A DNA stretch of 64,000 nt from contig JARGNG010000024.1 in NCBI GenBank assembly GCA_029213265.1, forward strand, positions 1 to 64,000. Direction: 5' to 3'. This document shows, piece by piece, positions 8,964 through 18,048 of the stretch (position 1 is the stretch's first letter; every line of letters starts with the position of its first letter). The DNA is from Verrucomicrobiales bacterium (GTDB lineage Bacteria; Verrucomicrobiota; Verrucomicrobiia; Verrucomicrobiales; DEV007). Under the pieces are notes generated by a model that did not search any database, was not told the DNA's origin, and saw only the letters and a list, made by a program, of their open reading frames with translations. Made by a program: the position numbers and the translations under genes.

Positions 8964-10397
8964 TCAGGCTTTCTTCTTCGCGCCTTGACCCCCGCCCTTG
9001 GAATCCCAGGAGAGTTTCCACTGACCGGGAACGGCAACCTCGTAATCACCGTTCGCGTCAGGCTTGACGGGAGCTTCTCCATTGAAATCAAATTCCTCCG
9101 GCATGATGGAGAAATTGGATTCCACAGCATCATCCCACGAAACATTCTTTCCGCTGTAGGTGGCCAATCGACCGAGAACCGAGGTGAAAGAGCTCTTCGC
9201 ACCGTAGTAGGCGTTGTTGAGCGGCTTGTCTTCCTGGATCGCCTGGTACAGAGCATCATGCTCGATCTGGTACGGCGTCTGCGGCGTCCGTGGCGCACGA
9301 TACGACCACTTTACTTCCTTGCCGCTTGGGTCGGTAATGCGGGTCTTATTCCCTTCGAGATAGAGAATTCCCTCCGTGCCATGAATCTCTTCAGCGATCT
9401 TATTGTCACATCCGGGAAGGTGGCGGCACTGGCTCGACATGACGACATTGTTGTGCTCCGGACCATATCGATACTCGACCGCATGGTGATCATAGATTTC
9501 TCCAACGGAACGTGGCTCAGGGCCCTGACGACCGCCCAATCCATACGCCGAAACCGGATTCCCTCCCGCTACCGGGTCGCCACTTACAAACCAGTTAATG
9601 ACGTCGAGGTTGTGGACATGCTGCTCGGTAATGTGATCTCCGCAGAGCCAGTTGAAGTGATACCAATTGCGCATCTGGTATTCCATTTCCGTCCAACCGG
9701 GCTGCCGGGTAATAATCCAGGGACGCTGAGTATTCCACCAAGCGTAACCGGCAACGATTTCCCCGAGGAGACCTTCTTCGTGCACCTGCTTGTAGGCCTC
9801 CAGATAGGAAGTCTCGTAATGGCGCTGCAGTCCGACGACCACTTTGCGGTCCTGTTGATCGGCACGCTTCGCCGTTTCGACAATCTGATTGAAGCCGGCC
9901 GCATCCACACAAACGGGCTTTTCCATGAAAACGTGTTTGTTCTGCTGGATCGCGTAATCAAAATGAATCGGGCGAAACCCGGGAGGCGTCGCAATACAGA
10001 CCAGATCGACTTGATCAATCACTGCCTTGTAGGCGTCAAATCCCGCATACTGACGACTCGCAGGCACATCAAATTGCTTCTCCTTACCATTCGACTCCAG
10101 CTGCTTGCGGATTACCGGAAGACCTTTTCCCCTCGGTCCGGTTCCATCAATTTTGTCCTGAAAGGCATCGGCCACGGCGACAAGTCGGGCACCGTCATTG
10201 GCCGTCAGGTTTTGGATAATTGCTCCGGAGTTCCGGCCTCCGACACCGACCATGCCGACTTTGACTTCGTCGCTTCCGGCAACCTGGGCACACATTTCAA
10301 CGGGAAGGGCTGAGGCAACAGCTCCGACAGTAGCGGCACCGGCGACAAATTTGCGACGGCTTACCGGGGATTCATGGGTGGTTTTCTTTTCGCTCAT
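8964..10397 (-). CDS. Tat-exported Gfo/Idh/MocA-family oxidoreductase
   Basis: About 477 residues. The chosen ATG at 10397 gives a twin-arginine signal (SRRKFVAGAATVGAVASALP), so the folded enzyme is probably exported with its cofactor. The mature part opens with a Rossmann motif VGMVGVGGRNSG for NAD(P). It continues with the IATPPGFRPIHFDYAIQQNKHVFMEKPVCVD block, whose EKP motif is typical of the family, then the C-terminal alpha/beta substrate domain. Family members oxidise or epimerise sugars and polyols; the substrate is not readable. Verrucomicrobia and planctomycetes commonly carry many Tat-exported members. The frame is open to 10631 but the upstream part overlaps the tsaD stop and lacks family similarity. 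Confidence 0.9.
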   Translation of the reverse strand: MSEKKTTHESPVSRRKFVAGAATVGAVASALPVEMCAQVAGSDEVKVGMVGVGGRNSGAIIQNLTANDGARLVAVADAFQDKIDGTGPRGKGLPVIRKQLESNGKEKQFDVPASRQYAGFDAYKAVIDQVDLVCIATPPGFRPIHFDYAIQQNKHVFMEKPVCVDAAGFNQIVETAKRADQQDRKVVVGLQRHYETSYLEAYKQVHEEGLLGEIVAGYAWWNTQRPWIITRQPGWTEMEYQMRNWYHFNWLCGDHITEQHVHNLDVINWFVSGDPVAGGNPVSAYGLGGRQGPEPRSVGEIYDHHAVEYRYGPEHNNVVMSSQCRHLPGCDNKIAEEIHGTEGILYLEGNKTRITDPSGKEVKWSYRAPRTPQTPYQIEHDALYQAIQEDKPLNNAYYGAKSSFTSVLGRLATYSGKNVSWDDAVESNFSIMPEEFDFNGEAPVKPDANGDYEVAVPGQWKLSWDSKGGGQGAKKKA

Positions 10398-10533
10398 AGA
10401 TTTTAGGGAAATAGTTTTGATATCGGAGGTGAAAGAGAATTTGTTTCTGCGATCTTGAAACTGAGAGGTGGAGAGAAAAAGTATCAAGCCGGCTGGGACA
10501 AAGCAATCCATTCCTGATCCGGATTCCTGATCA

Positions 10534-11559
10534 TCACACTCGATCAGCCAGGGCCAAATTCGGATTGATATCGGTTTGAAGGGACGAGCCCAGAATTCCC
10601 TTCCGCCTGCGAAGAACCGCCGCGTAGGCAATCATCGCCGCGTTGTCAGTCGAAAAATCAGGACGCGCCAGAAGGGAGCAAATTCCCCGGCTTTCTGCCT
10701 CTGTCTCAATGTGATTTCGAAGGTGTACGTTGCAACTCACCCCGCCACTGACCGTAACCAGAGAAGAAGAATCCGCTTCCGCCGCGAGGAACAATTTCGT
10801 TACTAACACTTCCACCACCGCTTCCTGAAAGGAGGCGCAAAGATCCTGGATCACCTCTTCGGAAGGAGAATCTCCCAGTTTCTGCAACTGGTAGAGTACC
10901 GCTGTTTTCAGCCCGCTGAAACTGAATTCAAAATCGCCGCTGTCAATCATACTGCGCGGAAAGTCGTATGCTTGCGGGTTTCCCAATGCAGCCCGCTTTG
11001 CAATTTCGGGGCCGCCCGGATAGGGAAGCCCGATCATTTTCCCGACTTTGTCGAAGGCCTCTCCTGCGGCATCGTCTTTCGTTGAACCCAGCAAGGCGTA
11101 ATCCCCGACCCCTCGCACTCGCACAAGGAGAGTGTGCCCCCCGCTTACAATCAGTGCCGTATGGGGCGGCATGTCGGTTCGGACTCCGATAAAGGGGGAC
11201 AGCAAATGCCCTTCCATGTGGTTGATAGAGTAAAAAGGACAACCCTTCGCCGCTGCCATCGCTTTTGCCGTAGTATCACCGATCAGCAGCGAGCTCGCCA
11301 GCCCCGGTCCCGATGTAGCTGCTACTGCACTGATCTGAGACCAGTCTACGCCGGTTTTCGCTAAAACATGCTGCACGATGGGCCGGAGATCCGCATTGTG
11401 ATTTCGAGAAGCCAATTCGGGGACCACTCCCCCATACGGAGCATGAATCGCGATCTGCGAAGCTACTTCACTGACCAGAATGCAACCCTCTGCATCCGCC
11501 AGGGCTACCGCCGTCTCGTCACAAGACGTTTCGATCGCGAGGGTAATCCCGCCTTCCAT
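10534..11559 (-). CDS. tsaD: tRNA N6-adenosine threonylcarbamoyltransferase TsaD
   Basis: TsaD, with TsaB and TsaE, transfers the threonylcarbamoyl group to A37 of ANN-decoding tRNAs. The 341-residue product shows LAIETSCDETAVAL at the N-terminus, the metal-binding HMEGH motif in SINHMEGHLLSPF, the ASGP-type segment VAATSGPGLASSLLIG, IVSGGHTLLV, and VSGGVSCNVHLR near the C-terminus. The ATG at 11559 places the conserved block at residue 7; it lies 19 bases after the stop of the upstream protease gene, behind an AGG-containing leader. Co-transcription with that gene is likely. Confidence 0.97.
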   Translation of the reverse strand: MEGGITLAIETSCDETAVALADAEGCILVSEVASQIAIHAPYGGVVPELASRNHNADLRPIVQHVLAKTGVDWSQISAVAATSGPGLASSLLIGDTTAKAMAAAKGCPFYSINHMEGHLLSPFIGVRTDMPPHTALIVSGGHTLLVRVRGVGDYALLGSTKDDAAGEAFDKVGKMIGLPYPGGPEIAKRAALGNPQAYDFPRSMIDSGDFEFSFSGLKTAVLYQLQKLGDSPSEEVIQDLCASFQEAVVEVLVTKLFLAAEADSSSLVTVSGGVSCNVHLRNHIETEAESRGICSLLARPDFSTDNAAMIAYAAVLRRRKGILGSSLQTDINPNLALADRV

Positions 11560-11578
11560 CCTGTCAGTAATTTCGATC

Positions 11579-13018
11579 CTACTGATCCGCTCCCGTGGGA
11601 GCCGCCTTGGCCGGAGCCACCTTGGCCGGAGCCTCTTTCCCTGATTCCGCATTGCCAGGTGCGTCTTTCACGGATGCCTCGGCAACGGGCTTCGCACTCT
11701 CCTCTGGTTTGCCCGCGGGATTGGGAGCCGGCGTATCATCGCCATCCTGAATTTTCGAGTAAACCAGAGCCCCTTTCATGGCATCGACCGCACGGATCAT
11801 CTGGGGATCGCGGAAGTTCTCGATCTTCTTTCGCTCCTCCGGACTCAGCGTGTCGCGACTGAACCAGCGCGCCAACATCTCTTCCTGTCCCGGTGTGAGT
11901 GTGGCAACAATGTTCGGAACGACCCCGTTCTCATGAATCGTACGATGACTCGGCGTGTAGTACTTTGCCGTAGTCATTCGAATCGCTTTGCCTTCTCCAA
12001 TGGGAATAATGGACTGAACCGATCCTTTACCGAAAGTCGTTTCGCCCACCACGATACAACGCTTCAGATCCTGAAGCGCGCCGGAGACCACTTCCGAACC
12101 ACTCGCAGAGGAGTGATTGACCAAAATTGCAATCGGGTAGTCACGGTCTCTGCGTTTTTTCTCCACGCTGGTGCGATACACATTGATCTTGCCTGAACCG
12201 GGCTTGCCTTCCGTGGTCAGAACCACCGTTCCCGCCTTCACAAATTCCCCACAGACATCGATTGCCGAACCGAGCAGTCCCCCGGGGTTGTTCCGCAAAT
12301 CCAGAATGAATGCGTCCATCCCCTCCTGTTCCAGCTGATCGAGGCCATCAGCCAACTCTTCAGCAGTTGGCTGACTGAATTGCAAAATTCTGGCATAGCC
12401 CATCCGGTAGGGAGCAGTCAGTTTTGTATTCAAAATTTTGATTTCCTTCACCGAAGACTGCTTGATGACCTCCCTCTTCAAATCGAACTCGTGAAGTTTT
12501 TGGGTAGCGGGGCGACGAATTGTAAGCTTGATCGACTCTCCCGGTTTCCCCCGCAACATGTTGACCGCCTGCGAAATCCCCACATCTTCCGTCAGCTGAT
12601 TGTTGATTTTCAGAATCTGATCGCCCGGAAGAATGCCCGCCCGCCCCGCGGGACCATCTTCTCTCGCCGTCACGATCGTCAGCGCATTATTCTTGGTGGA
12701 AATGGTGACGCCGATTCCTTCGTAGGTGCTGTCGGTATGGCGCTTGAGCTGCTCCAGAACCTTCGGCTGCATGAATTGACAGTGAGGATCGAGATCAGCC
12801 AGCATCCCTTCCAGCGCGCTGTTGATCAGCATTTCATAGGTTACCTTTTCCGGGTCGACATATCCCTGCCGAATCGTCTCGAGAACTTCGGTAAAAAGCT
12901 CGATCTCTTTAAAGCCCGTATCTTCTTCGGCCGAATCCTGCGCCACTGCGGTGGGAGCCAACCATGCGGCAACTGCCAGCAGGAGAAAGGGCATAAAAAA
13001 GAATCTCTGTTCGTTCAT
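11579..13018 (-). CDS. S41-family C-terminal processing protease
   Basis: Secreted serine protease of the CtpA/Prc group, which trims the C-termini of envelope proteins. Signal peptide residues 1-26 (cleavage near VAQ). A PDZ domain lies at about 95-170 (GIGVTISTKNNALTIV, GILPGDQILKIN). The S41 core has DLRNNPGGLL, the nucleophile in SSASGSEVVSGAL (about S306), and the general-base Lys in GETTFGKGSVQ (K331). The C-terminal 50 residues are Pro/Ala/Lys-rich and probably disordered. Length (479) fits the family. It precedes tsaD by 19 bases on the same strand. Confidence 0.94.
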   Translation of the reverse strand: MNEQRFFFMPFLLLAVAAWLAPTAVAQDSAEEDTGFKEIELFTEVLETIRQGYVDPEKVTYEMLINSALEGMLADLDPHCQFMQPKVLEQLKRHTDSTYEGIGVTISTKNNALTIVTAREDGPAGRAGILPGDQILKINNQLTEDVGISQAVNMLRGKPGESIKLTIRRPATQKLHEFDLKREVIKQSSVKEIKILNTKLTAPYRMGYARILQFSQPTAEELADGLDQLEQEGMDAFILDLRNNPGGLLGSAIDVCGEFVKAGTVVLTTEGKPGSGKINVYRTSVEKKRRDRDYPIAILVNHSSASGSEVVSGALQDLKRCIVVGETTFGKGSVQSIIPIGEGKAIRMTTAKYYTPSHRTIHENGVVPNIVATLTPGQEEMLARWFSRDTLSPEERKKIENFRDPQMIRAVDAMKGALVYSKIQDGDDTPAPNPAGKPEESAKPVAEASVKDAPGNAESGKEAPAKVAPAKAAPTGADQ

Positions 13019-13091
13019 TCACGAACGATCCGATACCCAGCCGAGTTTTCAAGGTCGGTATTCAGGCATACCGGCGAAAGTGCCCTTTCTG

Positions 13092-13493
13092 CTAGGCAAC
13101 GGCCCAGATCAGTCCCACGTAGACCGCTTTGCAAAGCACATGGAGCCATTGGTCCATCGCAAACGAGGTCCTTCCTTCGCACTTCAACGCATCAATCGCC
13201 CAGTGTAAAACGAGCTCCGCCAGAGCAAGCAAAGCAGAACCTGTGATCAACCAGACAAATCCTGCATGAATCAGGCAGTGTGCCGTCATCAAATAGACCC
13301 AAAGATCAGCGGGACTCGATTTGCCATCCGCCAGCTTGGGAGGCTCCGTATGACGGTTTTTTCCCCGGGATAAAAAATCCCCCTGAAGCGGAAAGTCCGC
13401 CAGGGCATGTCCGATTATCAGGGCAAACAACAAAGTGAGCGCGGAGGCAATGCCCTCAACTTGAGGAAGAGAAGTTGTCAAAGGGTCCAGCAT
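13092..13493 (-). CDS. DUF3307 family membrane protein
   Basis: 133 residues with three or four hydrophobic segments. The family pattern is clear: an H-x3-DF-x-LQ motif (GHALADFPLQGDFLS), a second conserved His region (MTAHCLIHAGFVWLI), a third HWAIDALK and a final MDQWLHVLCKAVY. Function unknown; the conserved His and Asp residues within membrane segments suggest a metal site or proton path, but that is inference. It starts 79 bases after the next gene's stop region and 74 bases upstream of the S41 protease gene. Confidence 0.8.
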   Translation of the reverse strand: MLDPLTTSLPQVEGIASALTLLFALIIGHALADFPLQGDFLSRGKNRHTEPPKLADGKSSPADLWVYLMTAHCLIHAGFVWLITGSALLALAELVLHWAIDALKCEGRTSFAMDQWLHVLCKAVYVGLIWAVA

Positions 13494-13572
13494 AGATCAA
13501 AACAGGTCGCTTCCTTCGAAGCAGACCGGCTCAAGTCACACAAGCTTCGCGGGTTTTACCAAAGATGGCAAA

Positions 13573-14040
13573 TTAGAACGAGTCGAGCATGGCTTCGCGA
13601 GCCATCGCCACTTTCTCGTTTGTTTTGCGCAGACGCTTGCTCAACTGAGTCGAAACATTGACGAGGAGTCGGGCAGCCGTTCGAGGGTGAGCTTCCAAAT
13701 ACTGCTCCAACCTGACCCGATCGATTTTCCAAACGGTGGAAATGGAGCGACTGACAACGCTGGCGCTCGCGCTTCCAGGATCAAAGATATTTACCTCACC
13801 AACGGTATCGCCGGCTTTCATCGTTCCGAGAAGAACAGGACGTCCCGTAACCTGCGTCTGAACGTGAAAGGTCCCCATCACAACCAGAAAGAGGGAATCC
13901 TGATTATCCCCCTCATGAATCAAAGTATCCCCATCCGAAAGAGAAATGAATTCACCAAAGTTTCCAAGCTGGGCCCGTTCCTCGGGATCAAACTCGCTGG
14001 CGAAACCCATCTGTGGAAGACTTGCGTTCTCGTCGGACAT
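13573..14040 (-). CDS. Cyclic-nucleotide-binding-domain protein (no DNA-binding domain)
   Basis: 155 residues made almost entirely of one cNMP-binding beta-barrel: LGEFISLSDGDTLIHEGDNQDSLFLVVMGTFHV, then GTMKAGDTVGEVNIFDPGSASASVVSRS, and a C-helix. The phosphate-binding cassette resembles GEVNIFDPGSASASV. No helix-turn-helix follows, unlike Crp, so it may be a regulatory subunit or a domain that acts through protein contact. It is the first gene (in minus-strand order, the last) of the cluster with the small lipoprotein and the two coiled-coil proteins, 52 bases from the lipoprotein stop. Confidence 0.82.
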   Translation of the reverse strand: MSDENASLPQMGFASEFDPEERAQLGNFGEFISLSDGDTLIHEGDNQDSLFLVVMGTFHVQTQVTGRPVLLGTMKAGDTVGEVNIFDPGSASASVVSRSISTVWKIDRVRLEQYLEAHPRTAARLLVNVSTQLSKRLRKTNEKVAMAREAMLDSF

Positions 14041-14092
14041 AGTAGTTTCTGTAATTTCTGAAAAAGAATTTGGAGATCAGACCGGGGTGAGA

Positions 14093-14269
14093 TCAGTATC
14101 CACCCATCTGTCCGGGCATCCCTGCCTGTCCTTCCCAGGGCTGAGGGAAGTTGTGAGGCATGTTGCTCAACTTCTCACGTTCCGGCTCCGGACCTGAATC
14201 GGTCGTTTCGCAAGACGCCAACATCGACAGGAATGCGATCGAGAGAACAGAAAATACAAAGGACTTCAT
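14093..14269 (-). CDS. Small lipoprotein, function unknown
   Basis: 58 residues from the ATG at 14269. The signal sequence MKSFVFSVLSIAFLSML ends in an ASC lipobox, followed by a short polar, Pro/Gly/Met-rich mature peptide (ending QAGMPGQMGGY) with no fold that I recognise. The neighbouring coiled-coil gene ends 26 bases upstream on the same strand. A lipoprotein this short next to a membrane-anchored coiled-coil pair could be an anchor or partner; that is inference. Confidence 0.7.
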   Translation of the reverse strand: MKSFVFSVLSIAFLSMLASCETTDSGPEPEREKLSNMPHNFPQPWEGQAGMPGQMGGY

Positions 14270-14295
14270 GTGACGGAGCAAGGGAAGGAAAAGAA

Positions 14296-15087
14296 TCACT
14301 TGGTGTTCTCGAAGATCACTTTGTCTCCCGGCTGGACCGTAATCCCGGGGACAATCGAATCATCAATCACATCCGCAATCGTGCTGTTCGCCTCAAGATT
14401 CACAATCCGAAGACGGGCAATCCGCGAATTGCCACGCTTCACAAGAAGAGACGCATCGGCACGAACCCCGTGAGCCTGCCCTGCGTTTACCATGACAAAT
14501 CCCCACTCCTTGTTCACCGCGATCACCGTCGCAACGAGACCATTCAGGGCGAGCTGCTGAGCACGCTGCATCTGAAATTTCTCCTCCTCTTTCACCTTGG
14601 AAACCTGAACCTGCTTCGACTGGTTCGCCGCTTCCATCTGGGCGGCCAGCTCTGCTTTGCGGTTCTGGCGTTCCGTCAAAGTGTCCTTGAGCATCGTCAA
14701 AGTCATTTGCAAATCCGCCGCGGACTTGATGTTGCCATCGGGAAAGCGTCGCTGAACAGCCAGGTCGATCTCCTTTTGCTCGATCTCCACTTTTTTCAGC
14801 TCGGCACTAACGTCCTCAAGAGAGCGCTCCACGATTTTCAGTTCCTGCTTCACGCCTTCGACAGCTGCAGCAGCCTGATTGCGGCCATCTTTGGCCTGCG
14901 TTTCTTTTTCGAGGGAATCGTCACGCTTGTCCTCCGCCTCTCCGAGCTTCTCCGTCGTTTCCTTGACCTGAACAATCAGACTGTCCCGCTTCGTGCGCAG
15001 TTCCTCCACGTCCCCCTTGTTGAGTAATCCCACAGCAACCGCACCAATCATGGCGAGGCCGGCGAGGATCATGATAAATTTCTTCAT
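14296..15087 (-). CDS. Membrane-anchored coiled-coil protein, paralogue A
   Basis: 263 residues, no known function. One N-terminal membrane segment (MKKFIMILAGLAMIGAVAVGLL), then a long charged heptad-like coiled coil at about 26-165 rich in Glu, Lys and Gln. A compact C-terminal domain follows at about 175-262 (EWGFVMVNAGQAHGVRADASLLV ... TVQPGDKVIF). That domain has an obvious counterpart in the next gene (15138-16175), with matching positions WGFV-VN-G, IADVIDDSI/AADIIPGSL and TVQ-GD-V, so the two genes are a tandem duplication that diverged. The domain looks like a small beta-barrel of the kind seen at the C-terminus of flagellar FlgT-type proteins, but this is only a resemblance. It probably faces the periplasm. 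Confidence 0.72.
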   Translation of the reverse strand: MKKFIMILAGLAMIGAVAVGLLNKGDVEELRTKRDSLIVQVKETTEKLGEAEDKRDDSLEKETQAKDGRNQAAAAVEGVKQELKIVERSLEDVSAELKKVEIEQKEIDLAVQRRFPDGNIKSAADLQMTLTMLKDTLTERQNRKAELAAQMEAANQSKQVQVSKVKEEEKFQMQRAQQLALNGLVATVIAVNKEWGFVMVNAGQAHGVRADASLLVKRGNSRIARLRIVNLEANSTIADVIDDSIVPGITVQPGDKVIFENTK

Positions 15088-15137
15088 ACCTACAGTTGTT
15101 TAAATATCCGTGTCTTTGGAAGGTTTCTTCGAGAATT

Positions 15138-16175
15138 CTACTGGAATGGATCAGGAGCGGCACCGGGATCAGCGGGCTTCTCTTCCATCGCACCACCGCC
15201 TCCGAAGGGATCAGGTGCTGCGTCCGCGGCAGGCGCAGGAGCGGCTCCACCAAAGGGATCAGGCGCTGTGTCCGGAGCGGGAGCGGCTCCACCAAAAGGA
15301 TCCGCGGGAGCTCCAGCACCCATTCCGGCACCTGCATCAGCGGGGGCTGCGGCGCCTCCAGCAGGAACGTCCGTTTCCGCAGCGGGGATTACGGCCGGAG
15401 CGCTTGCTGCGATCGTTTTCACTACCGTATCTCCGATCTGCACCGTTTGACCGGCGACGAGCGATCCGGGAATGATGTCTGCTGCAGACTCACCGGGCTC
15501 AACCGACGTAATGAGGAGCTTACAGATAGGCTGACCGCGACGGTAGACATCGAGTTGCGCGCGATTCACGACACCCTGATCGTATCCGCCATTGACGATC
15601 ACAAAGCCCCACTGGTTGTAGGCCTTCTTGACCGTGGTCTGAAATTCTCCACGGATGACACCCGCCTCCTGATCTTTTCGAAGAGCGGTCAACTCGGCGG
15701 CCACCTTCTCAAATCTTTCCTGATCTACCTTGGCGGCAACAACAGCTCCTTCGATCTGGGTCAGTTCGATTTCGGATTCTTCAATCTGAACCCGGATTTG
15801 AGCCATCTCTTTCTGTAGGGTTTCAATTTCCTGGAGATCCGTAATCAGCGACTTCGCACCGTCGAGTTTCTCTTTCGCAGCCACGAGTTGTGCTTCCTGC
15901 GCAGTCAGATTCGACTTAGCCTCCACGACCTTGGCATCGAAATCCACTTTTTCGGTCTCCAGCGTTTCCGTCTGGTCCTGAAGCATTTGGATCTGTTGTT
16001 CCAACTCTGCGATCTGAGTTTCCGTCTTCTCCAAAGTTTCGGACCGGGCAGCGAGGGTATCCGCCTGCGTCGCGACCTGTGCCTGAGTTTCGAGTTTACC
16101 TTTCCGGTTCTCGTTGGCAAGATACAATGCCCCCAAGAGAACTACGGATGAAATGACGAGAAATACCTTCCACAT
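15138..16175 (-). CDS. Membrane-anchored coiled-coil protein, paralogue B, with Pro/Ala-rich tail
   Basis: 345 residues. An N-terminal membrane segment (VFLVISSVVLLGALYLA) is followed by a coiled coil to about residue 170. The same compact domain as in paralogue A lies at about 185-262 (QWGFVIVNGGYDQGVVNRAQLDVYRRGQ). A low-complexity tail of about 80 residues follows, with repeated DPFGGAAPAP units ending at PDPFQ. The tail is absent from paralogue A. The gene lies 50 bases upstream of paralogue A on the same strand, so they are probably translated together and may form a hetero-oligomeric coiled-coil assembly (inference). No recognised family name can be given. Confidence 0.72.
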   Translation of the reverse strand: MWKVFLVISSVVLLGALYLANENRKGKLETQAQVATQADTLAARSETLEKTETQIAELEQQIQMLQDQTETLETEKVDFDAKVVEAKSNLTAQEAQLVAAKEKLDGAKSLITDLQEIETLQKEMAQIRVQIEESEIELTQIEGAVVAAKVDQERFEKVAAELTALRKDQEAGVIRGEFQTTVKKAYNQWGFVIVNGGYDQGVVNRAQLDVYRRGQPICKLLITSVEPGESAADIIPGSLVAGQTVQIGDTVVKTIAASAPAVIPAAETDVPAGGAAAPADAGAGMGAGAPADPFGGAAPAPDTAPDPFGGAAPAPAADAAPDPFGGGGAMEEKPADPGAAPDPFQ

Positions 16176-16332
16176 GGCTTTGGTCCTGAATGTTTTGTTT
16201 CGGAGTCGAGACTGAGCCCTAATTAGGGTCCAACTCTCGCAAAAACAACTCCAAATTTTTCTAGAGCGATCACTTTTAAAAAAAATTCAGCACAACACAA
16301 GCAGTATCTGCCGTATTTTTACCCCTTTAAAG

Positions 16333-17430
16333 TCATCTCCATTCCAATTCTTCCCGATTGTTATGAAGAAATTTTTCTATCGCCTTTCGATAGGGGGACC
16401 CCAGGGCCGGAAGTCCGGACAGATCGCCGTGAAGCGGGAACCAGGCAGCTGACGAGCGCGAGGCGAGAGGATCAGAGCTCAACTCCGGCACCTGAAACAC
16501 GCGTAGATCCATCCGATACCGCGTGATCGCATAGGAAAACCGGAAATACTCCACCCAGTCTGCCGCCTCCTCCGGCTCAATGGGCGGGAGACTCCAGAGC
16601 CCATTTCGACGAGTCCCTCCTTCCTTTTCCAGAAGGATTTTCCCCTTCGATATGAGAAGTCCGACCCACTCGACCTTCTCTGTGATGGTTTGTTTCTTTT
16701 TCTTACGGGGAATCTTTTCGGCGGTTCCGCTGCGGAATCCCGCACACACACCGGAAACCGGACATTCCGAGCATCGGGGGGAAGATTTCGTGCAGCAATG
16801 CTGCCCCAGCTCCATGATCGCCGAATTGTAGACTCTGACTTCCTTTCCCGGAGTGAGAGCCCCGGCCCATTCCCAAATGCGCTTCCCGGCAGCAGAGGTA
16901 TCGACTGGCTCCTCGAATCCCATAATTCGTGTCAGAACCCGGATCACATTCCCATCCACAATCGCAGCCCGCTGGTCGAAGGCAAAGCTCAGGACCGCAC
17001 CGGCCGTATATCGACCTACCCCGGGCAGCGCCAGGATCGCTTCGTAGTCAGAAGGCAATTCCCCTCCATGCAAGTGACACACCTGCTTCGCGGCAGTCTG
17101 CAGGTTTCGCGCCCGGTTATAGTACCCGAGGCCTTCCCATGCTTTCAGGATCTCGCCTTCCCCCGCTCCGGCAAGCGATCGCCAATCGGGGAACTGTTGC
17201 ATCCACCGGGAAAAGTAGCCCCGCCCCAGAACCGTCGCCACCCGAGTCTGTTGAAGCATCAGCTCGGAAACAAGAATGGCGTAGGGATCTGTCGTCTGCC
17301 TCCACGGGTAGTCCTCCCCTACTCTCACAAACCACTTTTTCAAGCAAAGCTGGAAATCTCGAACTGCCTCCCGATTCGGAAATCCGGAGGCAAACAGAGA
17401 ATCTTTATTACAGAGCTCTTCGATTTCCAT
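16333..17430 (-). CDS. mutY: Adenine DNA glycosylase MutY
   Basis: MutY removes adenine mispaired with 8-oxoguanine. From the ATG at 17430 the product is 365 residues. It has the catalytic E56 in ELMLQQTRVATV, the helix-hairpin-helix LPGVGRYTAG, the catalytic Asp D159 in IVDGNVIRVL, and the [4Fe-4S] ligands in the C-x6-C-x2-C-x5-C pattern (CTKSSPRCSECPVSGVC). The C-terminal NUDIX-like domain that recognises 8-oxoG follows (EGGTRRNGLWSLP). The alternative in-frame start at 17511 has no family similarity. It is transcribed divergently from the HU/IHF gene. Confidence 0.95.
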   Translation of the reverse strand: MEIEELCNKDSLFASGFPNREAVRDFQLCLKKWFVRVGEDYPWRQTTDPYAILVSELMLQQTRVATVLGRGYFSRWMQQFPDWRSLAGAGEGEILKAWEGLGYYNRARNLQTAAKQVCHLHGGELPSDYEAILALPGVGRYTAGAVLSFAFDQRAAIVDGNVIRVLTRIMGFEEPVDTSAAGKRIWEWAGALTPGKEVRVYNSAIMELGQHCCTKSSPRCSECPVSGVCAGFRSGTAEKIPRKKKKQTITEKVEWVGLLISKGKILLEKEGGTRRNGLWSLPPIEPEEAADWVEYFRFSYAITRYRMDLRVFQVPELSSDPLASRSSAAWFPLHGDLSGLPALGSPYRKAIEKFLHNNREELEWR

Positions 17431-17606
17431 TGGTATTGTCACAGCAGGCTTCACCCTCTTTGCTACGACGGCAAACCCGTTTCGTCCTGCCAAAGGCACA
17501 CTCAAGACCAATTCTCCGCACTCAGGGCAGGATTGTCACTTTTCTAATTCGCTTGGTATAAATATAGCTACCGTAAAACTGTTCCGTTTTAAAATTTCGA
17601 GACGTA

Positions 17607-17636
17607 TGTACAGATGCGGCTCTGTTCGGGTATAAT
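17607..17636 (+). promoter_or_regulatory. Candidate sigma-70 promoter of the HU/IHF gene
   Basis: TATAAT at 17631-17636 matches the -10 consensus exactly. TGTACA at 17607-17612, 18 bases upstream, is a partial -35 match. It lies 86 bases before the ATG of the HU/IHF gene, inside the divergent gap between mutY and that gene (17431-17721), which is otherwise AT-rich and gene-free. Confidence 0.5.
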
Positions 17637-17721
17637 CTCGATTGCGACGAAAGAAACCTTTGCGACATTACCGTTTCGAACCAACCGTTATCAAAACTTT
17701 CCAGCATAAGAAGCACTAATC

Positions 17722-18030
17722 ATGGCAACTATTACGAAAAGAGATCTCGTGATCCGCATCAGCAACGAAACGGGACTCACGCAGCAGGAAGTTTTCAACG
17801 TAATTCAGTCTTTCATTGAGGAAGTCACGGGAAGCCTCGCTTCGAACGACGATGTTGTTTTGCGAAACTTCGGTGCTTTCCAGGTGACGAAGACGAAACC
17901 CAAGATCGGTCGCAATCCGAACAACCCGGGAACAGCAGTGCCCATCCCGGCCCGTGCCGTGGTGAAGTTCAAGCCGGGAAAAGAGATGAAGGAAAGAGTC
18001 GCAAAAGTTCTTCCGGAACTGAAAGACTGA
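17722..18030 (+). CDS. HU/IHF-family DNA-bending nucleoid protein
   Basis: 102 residues, the family's usual length. It shows the dimer-forming N-terminal helices (TKRDLVIRISNETGLTQQEVFNVIQSFIEEV), the strand DDVVLRNFGAFQVTKTK, and the DNA-binding arm with GRNPNNPGTAVPIPARAVVKFKPGKEMK, where the Asn-Pro intercalating tip is visible. Spacing and the IPARAVVKFKPG end match IHF-type or HU-type sequences; which of the two cannot be decided from one gene. It is followed by the convergent cstA gene, whose stop lies 25 bases away. Confidence 0.94.
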   Translation: MATITKRDLVIRISNETGLTQQEVFNVIQSFIEEVTGSLASNDDVVLRNFGAFQVTKTKPKIGRNPNNPGTAVPIPARAVVKFKPGKEMKERVAKVLPELKD

Positions 18031-18048
18031 GCCGATTTCCCGTTCCCC

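Noticed and set aside
8985-10313. Long + strand open frame opposite the oxidoreductase gene
   Set aside because: The minus-strand oxidoreductase has full family motifs and a Tat signal. The opposite frame has none.
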